From positions 1 to 64,000 of IMG/VR virus record IMGVR_UViG_3300005747_000012: a DNA stretch of 64,000 nt. The stretch is one strand, 5' to 3'. Of the stretch, positions 47,201-55,197 are shown piece by piece. The first letter of the stretch is position 1. Every line of letters begins with the position of its first letter. Under the pieces are notes generated by a model. It saw only the letters and a program-made list of their open reading frames with translations, was not told the DNA's origin and made no database searches. Position numbers and translations under genes: made by a program. Source of the stretch: a virus.

Positions 47201-48696
47201 ATGCTGTTTTGGCAGATGCTCCGAGAGCACCATTTCCAAGTTCAGGAATTAAACTAGGAAATGTTTACGTTCAAGAAGACGGTGGCGGTAGTATATTAAA
47301 TATTGACTATGAAAACATCATATCTCTTGGAGTTGGTGGTTCTGGTTCTGGTGGAACCGGCGATGCTAATGAGCTTCTTGAGAGGCTTAAAAATAGACTA
47401 GCAAACTATGGAGCGTATGAATATATGACTCCAGTTATTTTTTCTACAGTAGAAGAAGATTTAACATTTGAAACAAATACAACAGCTAATTTTAGTGTTG
47501 TTAATTCAAACTATGAGTTTGAAACGATAGGAACAGTATTTGAGTCTGTTCAACTTTTAGATGCTGAATTTTTAGCTGAAGAAATTGAACTTGATGAAAT
47601 TGAATTAATCCATTATTGGAATTTAGACAGCCTAGACTCAGCAGCTATTTACGAAGTATCTAGAGATGGCGGCAATGAATGGCAATCTGTTTCAATGTCA
47701 AGAATAGGAAGTTCTGACACTTATAGAGGAACGCATACTTTTGCAGAAGAGGCGGCAAATAGCTTTAGTCAAACCGAAGGTACGTTTAACGGAACTTACA
47801 CTGATTTAACTGATCTAAATGAATTATCTAGAGATTTTATTTTAGCCAATACCACAACAGTCAAAAAAGTAACTGCTGAAGTTAACAAAACAGCAGCAGC
47901 TACAGGATATGTGTTTGCAGTAGCGGTTAAGGATGACGGTGGTGGATTGCCTTCAACAGACCCACTTGATGAAATTGGAAGAAGTAAATTTGTATCAATT
48001 GATGGTTTAGTAGCTGGTGCTCAAAGTGTAGATTTTGAAATTAGATTTACTGCCCCTGCTGAAACTTACCATATAGTTTTTAAAACAGATGTCATATATA
48101 AAACAGAATACACTAATAGTGCTGGTGCTAATAAAATAGCTATTGAAGATGACGGTGCTGATGTTGCATATACTTTAGAAGGACTAGAGCTTGATCTAAG
48201 AGTTAGAATTACAAGTGGAACTGATGAAGTAGCTTCTGAAGGTTTTGGCCTATTTTATAAAGATGATAATAAAGTTAGTCCAGTTGATGGAAATGTGTTT
48301 AGAAACGTGTCAACATTTGTTGGTGACGTAGATAACTTGGATACGTTTACATTAACTTTCCTACCTGACCCACGATTACTTCATGTGTACGAATGGGGAA
48401 CGGGGCAAGTTTATAGATATGGAGCATTTGTAATACAAGGCTATGATGTTATATTTGAACCTAACACTTTTAATAAGCCTGAGACTGTATCGTTAGAATT
48501 TTTACAGATTCAAGGTGGAAGTTTTGATAATAGCGATAAAAACGCCTCATTATTGGCCGCCAATCATTTAGGTAGTACAGATGCAAACATTGATTTAAGT
48601 GTGGCTGGAAGAGGTTTGTTTTTAAGACGACCCGATGGAACATTAAGAGAAATAACAATAGACGATAGTGACAATCTCGTAATTTATAGCGTATAG
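44266..48696 (+). CDS. Large tail fibre/baseplate protein
   Basis: 1476 aa. N-terminal RRRQNFLGGQRIDVPYLKS and DFDELISGLVIGENKSYVVRGFEI look like a baseplate-anchoring domain seen in phage fibre-base proteins. Near residue 444 it has GDFIKDASKGSEFYYEIDTV, almost the same as a module of the giant gpJ-like protein (GDFIKDASKG near 1766), so the two exchanged or share a domain. Rest is beta-rich. No enzymatic motif seen. Confidence 0.6.
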   Translation: MSVRRRQNFLGGQRIDVPYLKSVESAVSNDFDELISGLVIGENKSYVVRGFEINMPGAIGSSANGLQLIVSDTSILHGASDESGTFYNIPSGTPAETLSSTTNDRVDGAFTPSTDNYVGVELVREVDDSTIDQSYFWNPTTNIEVTKTVPLAIILDYKIVISTSSFASNVLPIAIVQTDASNNVISITDRRPMLLRLGTAGDFDPNPFYIYPWADGRSENFYTSTSSATSPFQGGDKQIKNLKEFFDALMTEVKLLKGTPYWYSENPGSISNLRADLANTAFTGKGNVVHGRIDFQGQVAGMTADVLIRTVNTGEINNITLIANGSDINTLVADYNAANPENEIEFVSGDDSQIPTADIVLTSKPGQVNWSQDIYLRFIGGRLNYKILSNDTSTEVSLADNQVAYINLVRDKNIIPPLKFIEKLGGGTVATSIGGANWTNDVKPGDFIKDASKGSEFYYEIDTVDSLSEVTLKVDYVDVPDTPAGFDAQYAWGIYETNPSPLTSRHVFIADREDVPFDEDVFWLFFRSDDGGIPRVYARILGGTELEQGEARTIADNTAQTVLDYIGSTSESDTTPTYDESATDSKNNQTHYNSVAEENLTDRISRLTTMMADKAQDKTVKLVSDHTVVTNTTNTTFQDITFSGGSGVANVIVPSSANNGTIGLSGTLSLEENQVAFYQIDRNAAFTIADLSLLTVADIDLVPLNEKTFIFAYRLTGDTVYLWDNSSLGEGDLLDISVLREYVQQNNTLKMVKGGTWSWDLATNTLSNSLSAYVQIAGLSDSANEIIAQNIVLDADQKVAYVEINRGITPSVLTVNVADISTVDLSSDDVFVIARRTGGDVLVGTNSFALKDREFLELDGALAEINRHHGQLLVRPEATLSKRVEISGADIAKLSGSQISLEQKSLLLDFNGAVIDFSTGEVFESDGGTPLNDKANDFTPATIGANEYFFYSVTLLPNTVNANNTITGQILVLPASASNAVLADAPRAPFPSSGIKLGNVYVQEDGGGSILNIDYENIISLGVGGSGSGGTGDANELLERLKNRLANYGAYEYMTPVIFSTVEEDLTFETNTTANFSVVNSNYEFETIGTVFESVQLLDAEFLAEEIELDEIELIHYWNLDSLDSAAIYEVSRDGGNEWQSVSMSRIGSSDTYRGTHTFAEEAANSFSQTEGTFNGTYTDLTDLNELSRDFILANTTTVKKVTAEVNKTAAATGYVFAVAVKDDGGGLPSTDPLDEIGRSKFVSIDGLVAGAQSVDFEIRFTAPAETYHIVFKTDVIYKTEYTNSAGANKIAIEDDGADVAYTLEGLELDLRVRITSGTDEVASEGFGLFYKDDNKVSPVDGNVFRNVSTFVGDVDNLDTFTLTFLPDPRLLHVYEWGTGQVYRYGAFVIQGYDVIFEPNTFNKPETVSLEFLQIQGGSFDNSDKNASLLAANHLGSTDANIDLSVAGRGLFLRRPDGTLREITIDDSDNLVIYSV

Positions 48697-48704
48697 GATA
48701 AGTA

Positions 48705-50039
48705 ATGACAAGAGAAATTGTAAAAATAGTTGGAACAGGTTCTTCTAAAGCTTTAGACGGTACTGTTATTGACATGTCTAAAGCTAGTCAAAGCGCATCT
48801 ATATCAAGTGATACAACTTTTACATTTGAAAATATATCTGACGGCTCAACAACAGTTTTATCTGTGTATAACTCTGACACTATAGCCCACTCAGTTTCTT
48901 TTACTGACAGTAGTGGTGTTAGTATATCTCCTACTGATGCTGCTGTTGGTGTTAATTCTGAAGTATGGACTGTGTATCAAATTGAAAAAAATACAGTTGG
49001 ATTTTTTGTTCAGGTATTAAGTGTAGACTCCTCCAATCCTTTTCTGTTAGGGCTTGACGGTGATCTGATAATTCTTAACGGACAAAATGTAGATTTAAAT
49101 GCAGGTGATATTAAAGACTATAACAATATTGATATTCAAGCAGGTGGAACTTTAACACTTCTTGACCCATCTAACACAGGTGACTTAGTTGAAATTTATG
49201 CTGCTGGAACTTTTAACATTGATGGAGAAATAATTGGACGCAACACTGAAAACAACGGTGGTTCTTATTCAGGCAACACCTTAATCGGCTCTGCTTATTC
49301 TTATACCGTGACTCAAGCAACAGGCGGTTCAGGTGGAAGTGGTGGCTCAGTCCCATTTGCTTCAGGCGGTAGCGGAGGAGCAGGAACAAATGGATATGGA
49401 GGCGGCGGCGGCGGCGGTGGCTCATATTATAACAGTGATGGAGTTTTTGCAGGGAATGGCGGTGCAGGTGGATCAAACAATGGGAATGGCGGTGCAGGAA
49501 CAGCAAGTGCTTTTAATCCTGCTAGTGGTGGCGCAGGTGGTGCAGGTAATTCAACACAAGGAAATGGAAACAATGGTACACAAGGAACAGTCACGTCTGG
49601 AGCCGTAAACGGAAGGGCCGGGGCAAGTGGCGGTGGATCAGGCGGTGGAGGTGGTGGAGCATCTTATGACGCTAACTATGGCAGCGGTTCTGTTTTGGGT
49701 TCATCTGGAGCAGGTGGTGGAGAAAAGGGTTATCATGGTGCTAATTTATTTTTATATTGCTCTAATTCAATAACAGGAAGCGGATCAATCAACCTTTCTG
49801 GTCTTGATGGATACAATGGAGGCAATGGAGTAACCGGAGCCACTATCAACTCTGCTCAATCATACGGTTCAGGCGGTGGCGGTGGCGGTGGTGCTGGCGG
49901 TTCAGGCGGTAATTTAAGATACACAACACCTTCCCTCAATCCTTCAGTAGATGTCAGCGGTGGTTCTGGTGGAACAGGGGGGACTTTTTCTGGGCAGAAT
50001 GGAACGGCAGGAAACAATGGAACCGTTCAAAATATATAG
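48705..50039 (+). CDS. Glycine-rich tail adhesin
   Basis: 444 aa. First 180 residues are beta-rich; from about 182 to the end the chain is dominated by Gly-rich runs (GGSGGSGGSVPFASGG, YGGGGGGGGSYY, GGSGGAG...). This resembles the glycine-rich motifs of T-even gp38-type adhesins, which stack as polyglycine II helices and expose receptor-binding loops. Likely sits at a fibre tip and sets host specificity. Confidence 0.6.
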   Translation: MTREIVKIVGTGSSKALDGTVIDMSKASQSASISSDTTFTFENISDGSTTVLSVYNSDTIAHSVSFTDSSGVSISPTDAAVGVNSEVWTVYQIEKNTVGFFVQVLSVDSSNPFLLGLDGDLIILNGQNVDLNAGDIKDYNNIDIQAGGTLTLLDPSNTGDLVEIYAAGTFNIDGEIIGRNTENNGGSYSGNTLIGSAYSYTVTQATGGSGGSGGSVPFASGGSGGAGTNGYGGGGGGGGSYYNSDGVFAGNGGAGGSNNGNGGAGTASAFNPASGGAGGAGNSTQGNGNNGTQGTVTSGAVNGRAGASGGGSGGGGGGASYDANYGSGSVLGSSGAGGGEKGYHGANLFLYCSNSITGSGSINLSGLDGYNGGNGVTGATINSAQSYGSGGGGGGGAGGSGGNLRYTTPSLNPSVDVSGGSGGTGGTFSGQNGTAGNNGTVQNI

Positions 50040-50047
50040 GATTTAAA

Positions 50048-50551
50048 ATGAATGTTTTAACTTTAAGAAAAAGCTTAAATAAAATTAAAATTTTTAACAA
50101 TGTAAAAGACGTTGCAAGTTTTTGCGAATCTCTTGCAGTTAACAGAAACATACCATTAGATGACCTTGTAGCTTTTGAGGTAAAAACAAAAATTCTTAAC
50201 TATCATTCAAAAGAAAATTTTGTTGTTGACGGTGAGAGTTTAATTTTTTTTGAAAAACAAAATCACGAAGTTGAAATTGATATAGAAATTACAAAATGGG
50301 CAAAACTTCTTGAGAAGCTTGGGATTGACCCAAGTGAAGATTTTAGTAAAAGATTCTCAAGTGACCCAGAAATTTTAAGAAAACAATATCCAGAGGACGT
50401 TGCAGAAGCAATTGAATATAATATTCAAAACCCTGATAACGTAAAAGAAACTCTTCCGTCACCAGTAATTTTTAAGGAACATGAAGAGCAGCAAAAAAAC
50501 GTAGAAGTCACAACTCTCCACATAGGACAACCAATTTGGGGTGAATTATAA
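50048..50551 (+). CDS. Hypothetical protein in fibre cluster
   Basis: 167 aa, helical and acidic, MNVLTLRKSLNKIKIFNNVKD... with SEDFSKRFSSDPEIL and a Pro-rich end. Could be a fibre assembly chaperone by location; no family recognised. Confidence 0.52.
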   Translation: MNVLTLRKSLNKIKIFNNVKDVASFCESLAVNRNIPLDDLVAFEVKTKILNYHSKENFVVDGESLIFFEKQNHEVEIDIEITKWAKLLEKLGIDPSEDFSKRFSSDPEILRKQYPEDVAEAIEYNIQNPDNVKETLPSPVIFKEHEEQQKNVEVTTLHIGQPIWGEL

Positions 50552-50565
50552 ATTAGGAATATGAT

Positions 50566-51348
50566 ATGCAATTTTTTGGAATAGAAGAAGTTAAAGATTT
50601 GACAAAAGCTTCCCAAACAACTATTGAGTGGGCTTCTGGCTCTAACCTTAGAATTGGAGGTCAGGCTTATAGTGTGACTTCTGTGCTCACATTAGATACT
50701 GCCACAGATATTGACACAGGTGCAATAGCAAGTGATACTATATACTATATATATGCTGTTGTTGTAGCTGGAACAGTTAGTCTTAAATACTCACTATCAA
50801 ATTCTGTTCCAGCAGGATATAGTGCGTATAGATTAATTGGAAATTTTGCAACAGATGAAATATCTGAAATTTATGAAACAAATATTATTGCTCAACCTGT
50901 TGCTTTTTTGGAGGATGTAAAAGCCGAAGGTTCTCAAGGTGGCACATATACTACAGGGTCTTTTCAAACTAGAACGCTCAATACTCTATCAGGGGATATT
51001 GCAGCAGTCGGTGTAACTCTATCTTCTAACCAATTTACTCTTCCTACAGGAAAGTATTTAATTGAAGCTTATGGCAGGGCTTTTAGAGTTGATAACTTTG
51101 TTCACAGAATCCTCAATGTAGATGACTCTGTTGGAGTTTTATTTGGTGATATAGGGTATTCGGCAATTACATCTAATAGTAACGATATATCGCATGTTAG
51201 AGGGGTCATAACTATAACTAAAGAGACAACTTTTGCTCTCCAAATGAACGGAAGAGCTACAAGGTCTACGGATGGATTTGGTGCTGCTGCTTCAGGATTA
51301 GGTGTAGATTATAAATTTGCTCAAGTAAAAATTACTAGGATGAAGTAA
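50566..51348 (+). CDS. Tail fibre protein with C1q-like C-terminus
   Basis: 260 aa. N-terminal half has short strands common in fibre shafts (SGSNLRIGGQAYSVTSV, DTIYYIYAVVVAGTVS). From about 125, GGTYTTGSFQTRTLNTLSGD, FTLPTGKYLIEAYGRAF and FALQMNGRATRSTDGFGAA follow the C1q/TNF jelly-roll order. Probably a receptor-binding or knob domain. Confidence 0.6.
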   Translation: MQFFGIEEVKDLTKASQTTIEWASGSNLRIGGQAYSVTSVLTLDTATDIDTGAIASDTIYYIYAVVVAGTVSLKYSLSNSVPAGYSAYRLIGNFATDEISEIYETNIIAQPVAFLEDVKAEGSQGGTYTTGSFQTRTLNTLSGDIAAVGVTLSSNQFTLPTGKYLIEAYGRAFRVDNFVHRILNVDDSVGVLFGDIGYSAITSNSNDISHVRGVITITKETTFALQMNGRATRSTDGFGAAASGLGVDYKFAQVKITRMK

Positions 51349-51374
51349 TAACCAACTAAATAAGGAAGCTATAA

Positions 51375-51461
51375 ATGGCTAAAGAAATATCATTGGGAAC
51401 TATCCTAACAAATAACGCCATTATTGACGGAAAGGATATAAAATATGAGTGTACAAGGTAA
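51375..51461 (+). CDS. 28-aa possible peptide before a fibre gene
   Basis: MAKEISLGTILTNNAIIDGK...; TAAGGAAGCTATAA before the ATG; overlaps the next gene by 17 bases. May be a degenerate leader. Low confidence. Confidence 0.35.
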   Translation: MAKEISLGTILTNNAIIDGKDIKYECTR

Positions 51462-52683
51462 AGGTAATTTATCCTACAAAAAACAAAATGTGCAAAAACA
51501 AAACGCACCGCATACAGGTGTAAAAAACATTACGTTTGCGCATTTATTCTCTAATGCTGGTGAGACAACAATACCTTTTGATGCACTTGTAACGCCTCCT
51601 GAATGGTCAACATCAGGACTTGTAAATCCTACTTCTCAATCGTTACTTTCTGCTCAATTGCAAGTATTTAAAAATAATGTAACTGTAACATCTTCAGCAA
51701 GAGGTTTGATTCAAAAATCAGAATATATAGTACATGGTAATAGAATTGAATTTAAAAATATTACCTCACTTGTAAATGAATATTTTGAGGTTGAAGTAGC
51801 TGACATACTTATTACTGGAAATCTTATTGTTGATATGCAGACAATCAGAGTTGAAGGCGAACTTCAAGATACTGAAACTGATTTTAACATGGGATATGAG
51901 TTTGATGTATTGAACGAAGAAATCATAGTATTCCGTGATGGTATTCAGATGTTTAGGTCTGATAATAATGATTCGTCAGGAACTACTGGTAACTACTATT
52001 ATGTAGATACTGATGGCGATGGCAGGTCAAGTTTGCTTAGATTTTTTGAGCCTTCTGTCGGTGTTGAGCCTGTTTTAATTGCTAGTACAGGCGGTGTTGT
52101 TGATAATGCTAATGTTAGTACGTTTCAACAAATTGAGCATTTAGCTGGACAGCTTGATGCAATTGTTCCAACAGTAGCAGCACTTGCTGGTGTGCCAGAA
52201 AGTAATTTTAGAAGTGGGCCGAATAATGTTGATTTAACTCAATTCGGTAATTTATTAATAAATCTTGACAATAAATATGACACAACTGAAAAACTAAGTG
52301 AATATACCAAAACAAAATATCAAACTAAAAGTACTAATTTTTCTGCTGATGGACTTATTTCAGCATTAACATTCAATAATTTAGAACCCGGTAAAACGTA
52401 TAGAATCTACGGAAGATTATATGTTGATGGTAATAATGTTTCTGCTAATCAAGGTGCTTTTATCAATATAGTTCATAATGGTGTTAACATACAAGGTGCC
52501 AGTATTGGAGGTGTATTTGGCACATCTCCAGATAGAAGACACAGTTTTGCTTTTAATGAAGTCTTTACAGCAACAGCAGCAACTCTTGAAGCAGTTGCAT
52601 TTAATGTTCAAAATGCAGGTAACACAATCAAGTGGACTTTAGAAGAACTACCAAACCATGAAGAGACAACAGATTTTACATAG
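51445..52683 (+). CDS. Tail fibre protein
   Basis: 412 aa, beta-rich and Asn/Thr-rich. N-terminal region has strands (EVADILITGNLIVDMQ) and FRDGIQMFRSDNNDSSG; C-terminal part (GLISALTFNNLEPGKTYRIYGRLYVDG then HNGVNIQGASIGG) looks like another jelly-roll head. Next to the collar-domain gene. Probably a distal fibre subunit. Confidence 0.58.
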   Translation: MSVQGKGNLSYKKQNVQKQNAPHTGVKNITFAHLFSNAGETTIPFDALVTPPEWSTSGLVNPTSQSLLSAQLQVFKNNVTVTSSARGLIQKSEYIVHGNRIEFKNITSLVNEYFEVEVADILITGNLIVDMQTIRVEGELQDTETDFNMGYEFDVLNEEIIVFRDGIQMFRSDNNDSSGTTGNYYYVDTDGDGRSSLLRFFEPSVGVEPVLIASTGGVVDNANVSTFQQIEHLAGQLDAIVPTVAALAGVPESNFRSGPNNVDLTQFGNLLINLDNKYDTTEKLSEYTKTKYQTKSTNFSADGLISALTFNNLEPGKTYRIYGRLYVDGNNVSANQGAFINIVHNGVNIQGASIGGVFGTSPDRRHSFAFNEVFTATAATLEAVAFNVQNAGNTIKWTLEELPNHEETTDFT

Positions 52684-52693
52684 GAATTAAAAT

Positions 52694-53206
52694 ATGCCAA
52701 AAACAACTTTACTTAGAAAACAAGTAACACCTACAGGGACGATACAGCCTCATGCTGGTGGAACTGCCCCTGACGGTTTTTTAGTGTGTGATGGTACTAT
52801 TGTGGACATTGCCGACTATCCTAAATTATATGCTGTAATTGGAACATCTTGGGGATATGGTAATAATGATGGTTTAACATTCCACTTACCTGATTTGAGG
52901 GGTAGGTTTTTAAGGGGTGTAGATGGTGCAGCAGGGCGTGACCCTGATTCTGGAGCTAGAACTCCTTCAAATACGGGCGGTAATTCTGGCGATGCTGTTG
53001 GAAGTGTGCAAGATGATAATTTTAAAGAACACACACACACAATAACCACTTATGACACAGCTTTTGGCGGTTCTGCAAATATTCAAGGTTACGGTGCCAG
53101 TGTTAGGGATGCTCCATCAACAAACGCAACTGGTGGTGCAGAAACCAGACCTAAAAACGTAGCAGTAAATATGTTTATAAAGATAAACAGAGAGCCTAGT
53201 AGTTAA
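52694..53206 (+). CDS. Phage tail collar-domain protein
   Basis: 170 aa. PDGFLVCDGTIVDIADYPKLY, then GTSWGYGNNDGLTFHLPDLRGRFLRG and a His-bearing EHTHTITT: the tail-collar (PF07484) pattern of short-fibre proteins, where histidines can bind iron ions in the trimer. C-terminus TRPKNVAVNMFIKIN is also typical. Receptor-binding or fibre-tip role. Confidence 0.8.
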   Translation: MPKTTLLRKQVTPTGTIQPHAGGTAPDGFLVCDGTIVDIADYPKLYAVIGTSWGYGNNDGLTFHLPDLRGRFLRGVDGAAGRDPDSGARTPSNTGGNSGDAVGSVQDDNFKEHTHTITTYDTAFGGSANIQGYGASVRDAPSTNATGGAETRPKNVAVNMFIKINREPSS

Positions 53207-53208
53207 AA

Positions 53209-53853
53209 ATGATTAATAAAAATTATAAAAGCGAATATGGATTAATCAATGCTAAAATTGCAGATATTAATGCAGAAAATGCTCCGCTATGGTCTGTTGA
53301 GTATTTGCTTTTAGAAAATAATCCTGCACTTTTTTATTCTCTTGAAAATTACATAAGATTATGTAAAACTGACACAAAAGGCCTTTACAATCAATTTCCC
53401 ATAAGATATCACAATAAAGATGACTACACAAGCCCTGATCAGTTAATTGCATTTGTAGCATTTTTTAAAATGTCTAATTTAAACAGTGAAATCAAAGATA
53501 TCTGGAAATATCTAATCAACCACATTGGAACTTATGATAATTTAACTGCCAAAACTAACTGGTCAAGAATTATGCAACCAGCAGCTTTGGCTTTTGTTGG
53601 GGCGTGTGCCGGAAGTAAATGGGCCAAAATAGCTCTTTCCATATCTTGCGTATATTCTTGTGCTACCAAAAAAAATGAAACATCAGGAAAACTCAAGGCT
53701 TGGGTTATGTTTAAAACCCTTAACATGAAAATTACAGAATTTTTGTGTACTTATTTTATAAAAAAAACACCATTTAAAGATTGGAAGGGAATATTTTTTG
53801 AATATTTTCAAGAAAAAGAGCATCCAATAAGAAAAATATTGGGTAAAAAATAA
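53209..53853 (+). CDS. Hypothetical protein with DUF-like helical repeat
   Basis: 214 aa, helical. YTSPDQLIAFVAFF, then NWSRIMQPAALAFVGACAG and IALSISCVYSC: two hydrophobic stretches, neither clearly a membrane span. Starts 3 bases after the collar gene; stop overlaps the ClpX-like start. No family recognised; could be a late protein such as a lysis or assembly factor. Confidence 0.5.
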   Translation: MINKNYKSEYGLINAKIADINAENAPLWSVEYLLLENNPALFYSLENYIRLCKTDTKGLYNQFPIRYHNKDDYTSPDQLIAFVAFFKMSNLNSEIKDIWKYLINHIGTYDNLTAKTNWSRIMQPAALAFVGACAGSKWAKIALSISCVYSCATKKNETSGKLKAWVMFKTLNMKITEFLCTYFIKKTPFKDWKGIFFEYFQEKEHPIRKILGKK

Positions 53854-54824
53854 TGAGTAAAGAAAAAAAATATATAATAAAAACTCCAGAACAAATAAAA
53901 AATGAGCTGGATGAATATGTTATAGGCCAAGAAAGTGCTAAAAAAAACCTAGCGGTTGCCGCCTATAATCACTTAAAAAGAATAAATGGTTGTGATATAA
54001 GGAAAAATAATCTTTTAATTATAGGTCCTACAGGATGTGGGAAGACATATTTAGTGTCAAATCTTTCCAAGATTCTAAATGTAGATTTTTTAACTGTTGA
54101 CGCTACACAATTCACGGCTTCTGGTTATGAAGGAAGAGATGTTCAGGAAATTGTAATTGAATTAATGAACATATGTGAAGATAGTGAAAAAAGAGCATCA
54201 AAATCTATTGTTTATATAGATGAGGTGGATAAGATAAAAAAGAAGCAATCTGGTGGAAATGCAGATGTAAATGGTGAGGGTGTGCAGCAATCTCTTTTAA
54301 AATTAATAGAGGGTAGCGAAATTCCTTATACATCTCCAAATTCAAGAAATGGAATGCGTGACAAAAAGCTAGATACTAAGAATATTATGTTTATATGCTC
54401 AGGAGCTTTTGTTGATTTAAAAGAGGCAACTACGGAAGGTCTGGTAAAATTTGGTATGATACCAGAGTTTTTAGGAAGATTTTCTTCCGTTGCTGAGATA
54501 CATCAACTAGAATTTGATGATTACAAAAAAATATTAACTGATTCAAAAGATTCTGTTTTAAATTCATTTAAAGAATGGTTTAAAAGTGAGAATGTTAGTT
54601 TGGTTATAAAAGAAAATGCTTTAGATTTAATTGCTAAAAGAGCTGTGGATAGAGGTTTGGGTGCTAGAGGATTGCAAAATATATTGGATGAAATCTTTTT
54701 AGACGCTCAATTTCAACTACCTAGCATGAAAATAAAACCTATTTGTTTTGTTTTAGATGCTGAAGTTATAGAAAAAAACAAACCAAAATGGGTTTATAAA
54801 AATGTTTTAAGTAAAAAACAATAG
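53853..54824 (+). CDS. ClpX-like AAA+ unfoldase lacking zinc domain and IGF loop
   Basis: 323 aa. Walker A GPTGCGKT at 58-65, Walker B IVYIDEVDK near 119-127, Arg-finger IPEFLGRF and sensor-2 GARGLQNIL clearly place it with ClpX. E. coli ClpX is 424 aa: the N-terminal zinc domain is absent and the segment with the ClpP-docking IGF loop is missing (GAF..LKEATTEGLVKFGMIPEF, about 40 residues shorter). The pore loop GYVG reads GYEG. It should unfold or remodel proteins but not dock ClpP in the usual way. Follows fibre genes; a tRNA begins at the next base. Confidence 0.85.
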   Translation: MSKEKKYIIKTPEQIKNELDEYVIGQESAKKNLAVAAYNHLKRINGCDIRKNNLLIIGPTGCGKTYLVSNLSKILNVDFLTVDATQFTASGYEGRDVQEIVIELMNICEDSEKRASKSIVYIDEVDKIKKKQSGGNADVNGEGVQQSLLKLIEGSEIPYTSPNSRNGMRDKKLDTKNIMFICSGAFVDLKEATTEGLVKFGMIPEFLGRFSSVAEIHQLEFDDYKKILTDSKDSVLNSFKEWFKSENVSLVIKENALDLIAKRAVDRGLGARGLQNILDEIFLDAQFQLPSMKIKPICFVLDAEVIEKNKPKWVYKNVLSKKQ

Positions 54825-54906
54825 GCTTGTATGGTGGAATTGGTAGACACAGAGGGCTTCAACCCCTTGGGCTAAGGCCGTGCGGGTTCGAGTCCTGCTG
54901 CAAGCA
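54825..54906 (+). tRNA. Leu-type tRNA with anticodon UCA (reads UGA)
   Basis: 82 nt. Acceptor GCTTGTA/TGCAAGC with A73; D arm GTG...CAC with GGTAGA; anticodon stem GAGGG/CCCTT, loop CTTCAAC, so bases 34-36 are UCA; 13-nt variable arm; T arm GCGGG-TTCGAGT-CCTGC. Class II architecture and A73 fit tRNA-Leu; a Sec tRNA would have a longer acceptor/T stack and G73. CCA is not encoded. It starts one base after the ClpX stop and ends one base before the next gene's stop, leaving no spacer. Expected to decode UGA as a sense codon. Confidence 0.8.
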
Positions 54907-55197
54907 TCATTTATTTTCAAAAATCTGATCCCAAGTCTGGTACTTGTAAGAGGGATTTTTTTTCCATTCTTCTTCTCTAAATAGCACAACTGTTTTATTG
55001 CTAAGTTCAATGCAGTTTCCATCTATAAGCCTGTACATAGTTATACATGGTATCTTTGCCGATACATTTTGCAGCAAATTTTTTGAAGCCTGTCGATCAT
55101 CAGAAAAAACTACAAATTTTTGTTTTTCTTTTAGAATTCCTTTTTCTAATATTGCGTTAATTAAACTATCCATTTTACACACCTTAAAATCATCCAA
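54907..55197 (-). CDS. Hypothetical protein
   Basis: 96 aa (or 88 aa from ATG 55173, which has the better AGGTG site). Alpha-beta pattern (KQKFVVFSDDRQASKNLL, PCITMYRLIDGN, NKTVVLFREEEW). Its stop codon abuts the tRNA 3' end. No family recognised. Confidence 0.55.
   Translation of the reverse strand: MDDFKVCKMDSLINAILEKGILKEKQKFVVFSDDRQASKNLLQNVSAKIPCITMYRLIDGNCIELSNKTVVLFREEEWKKNPSYKYQTWDQIFENK

Noticed and set aside
49213-49608. Overlapping frames in the glycine-rich gene
   Set aside because: Shadows of the GGN-rich sequence; His/Leu-rich on the other strand with no start signals.
54825-54906. Selenocysteine tRNA
   Set aside because: Seven-bp acceptor, short D stem and A73 instead of the 8-bp acceptor, long D stem and G73 of tRNA-Sec.
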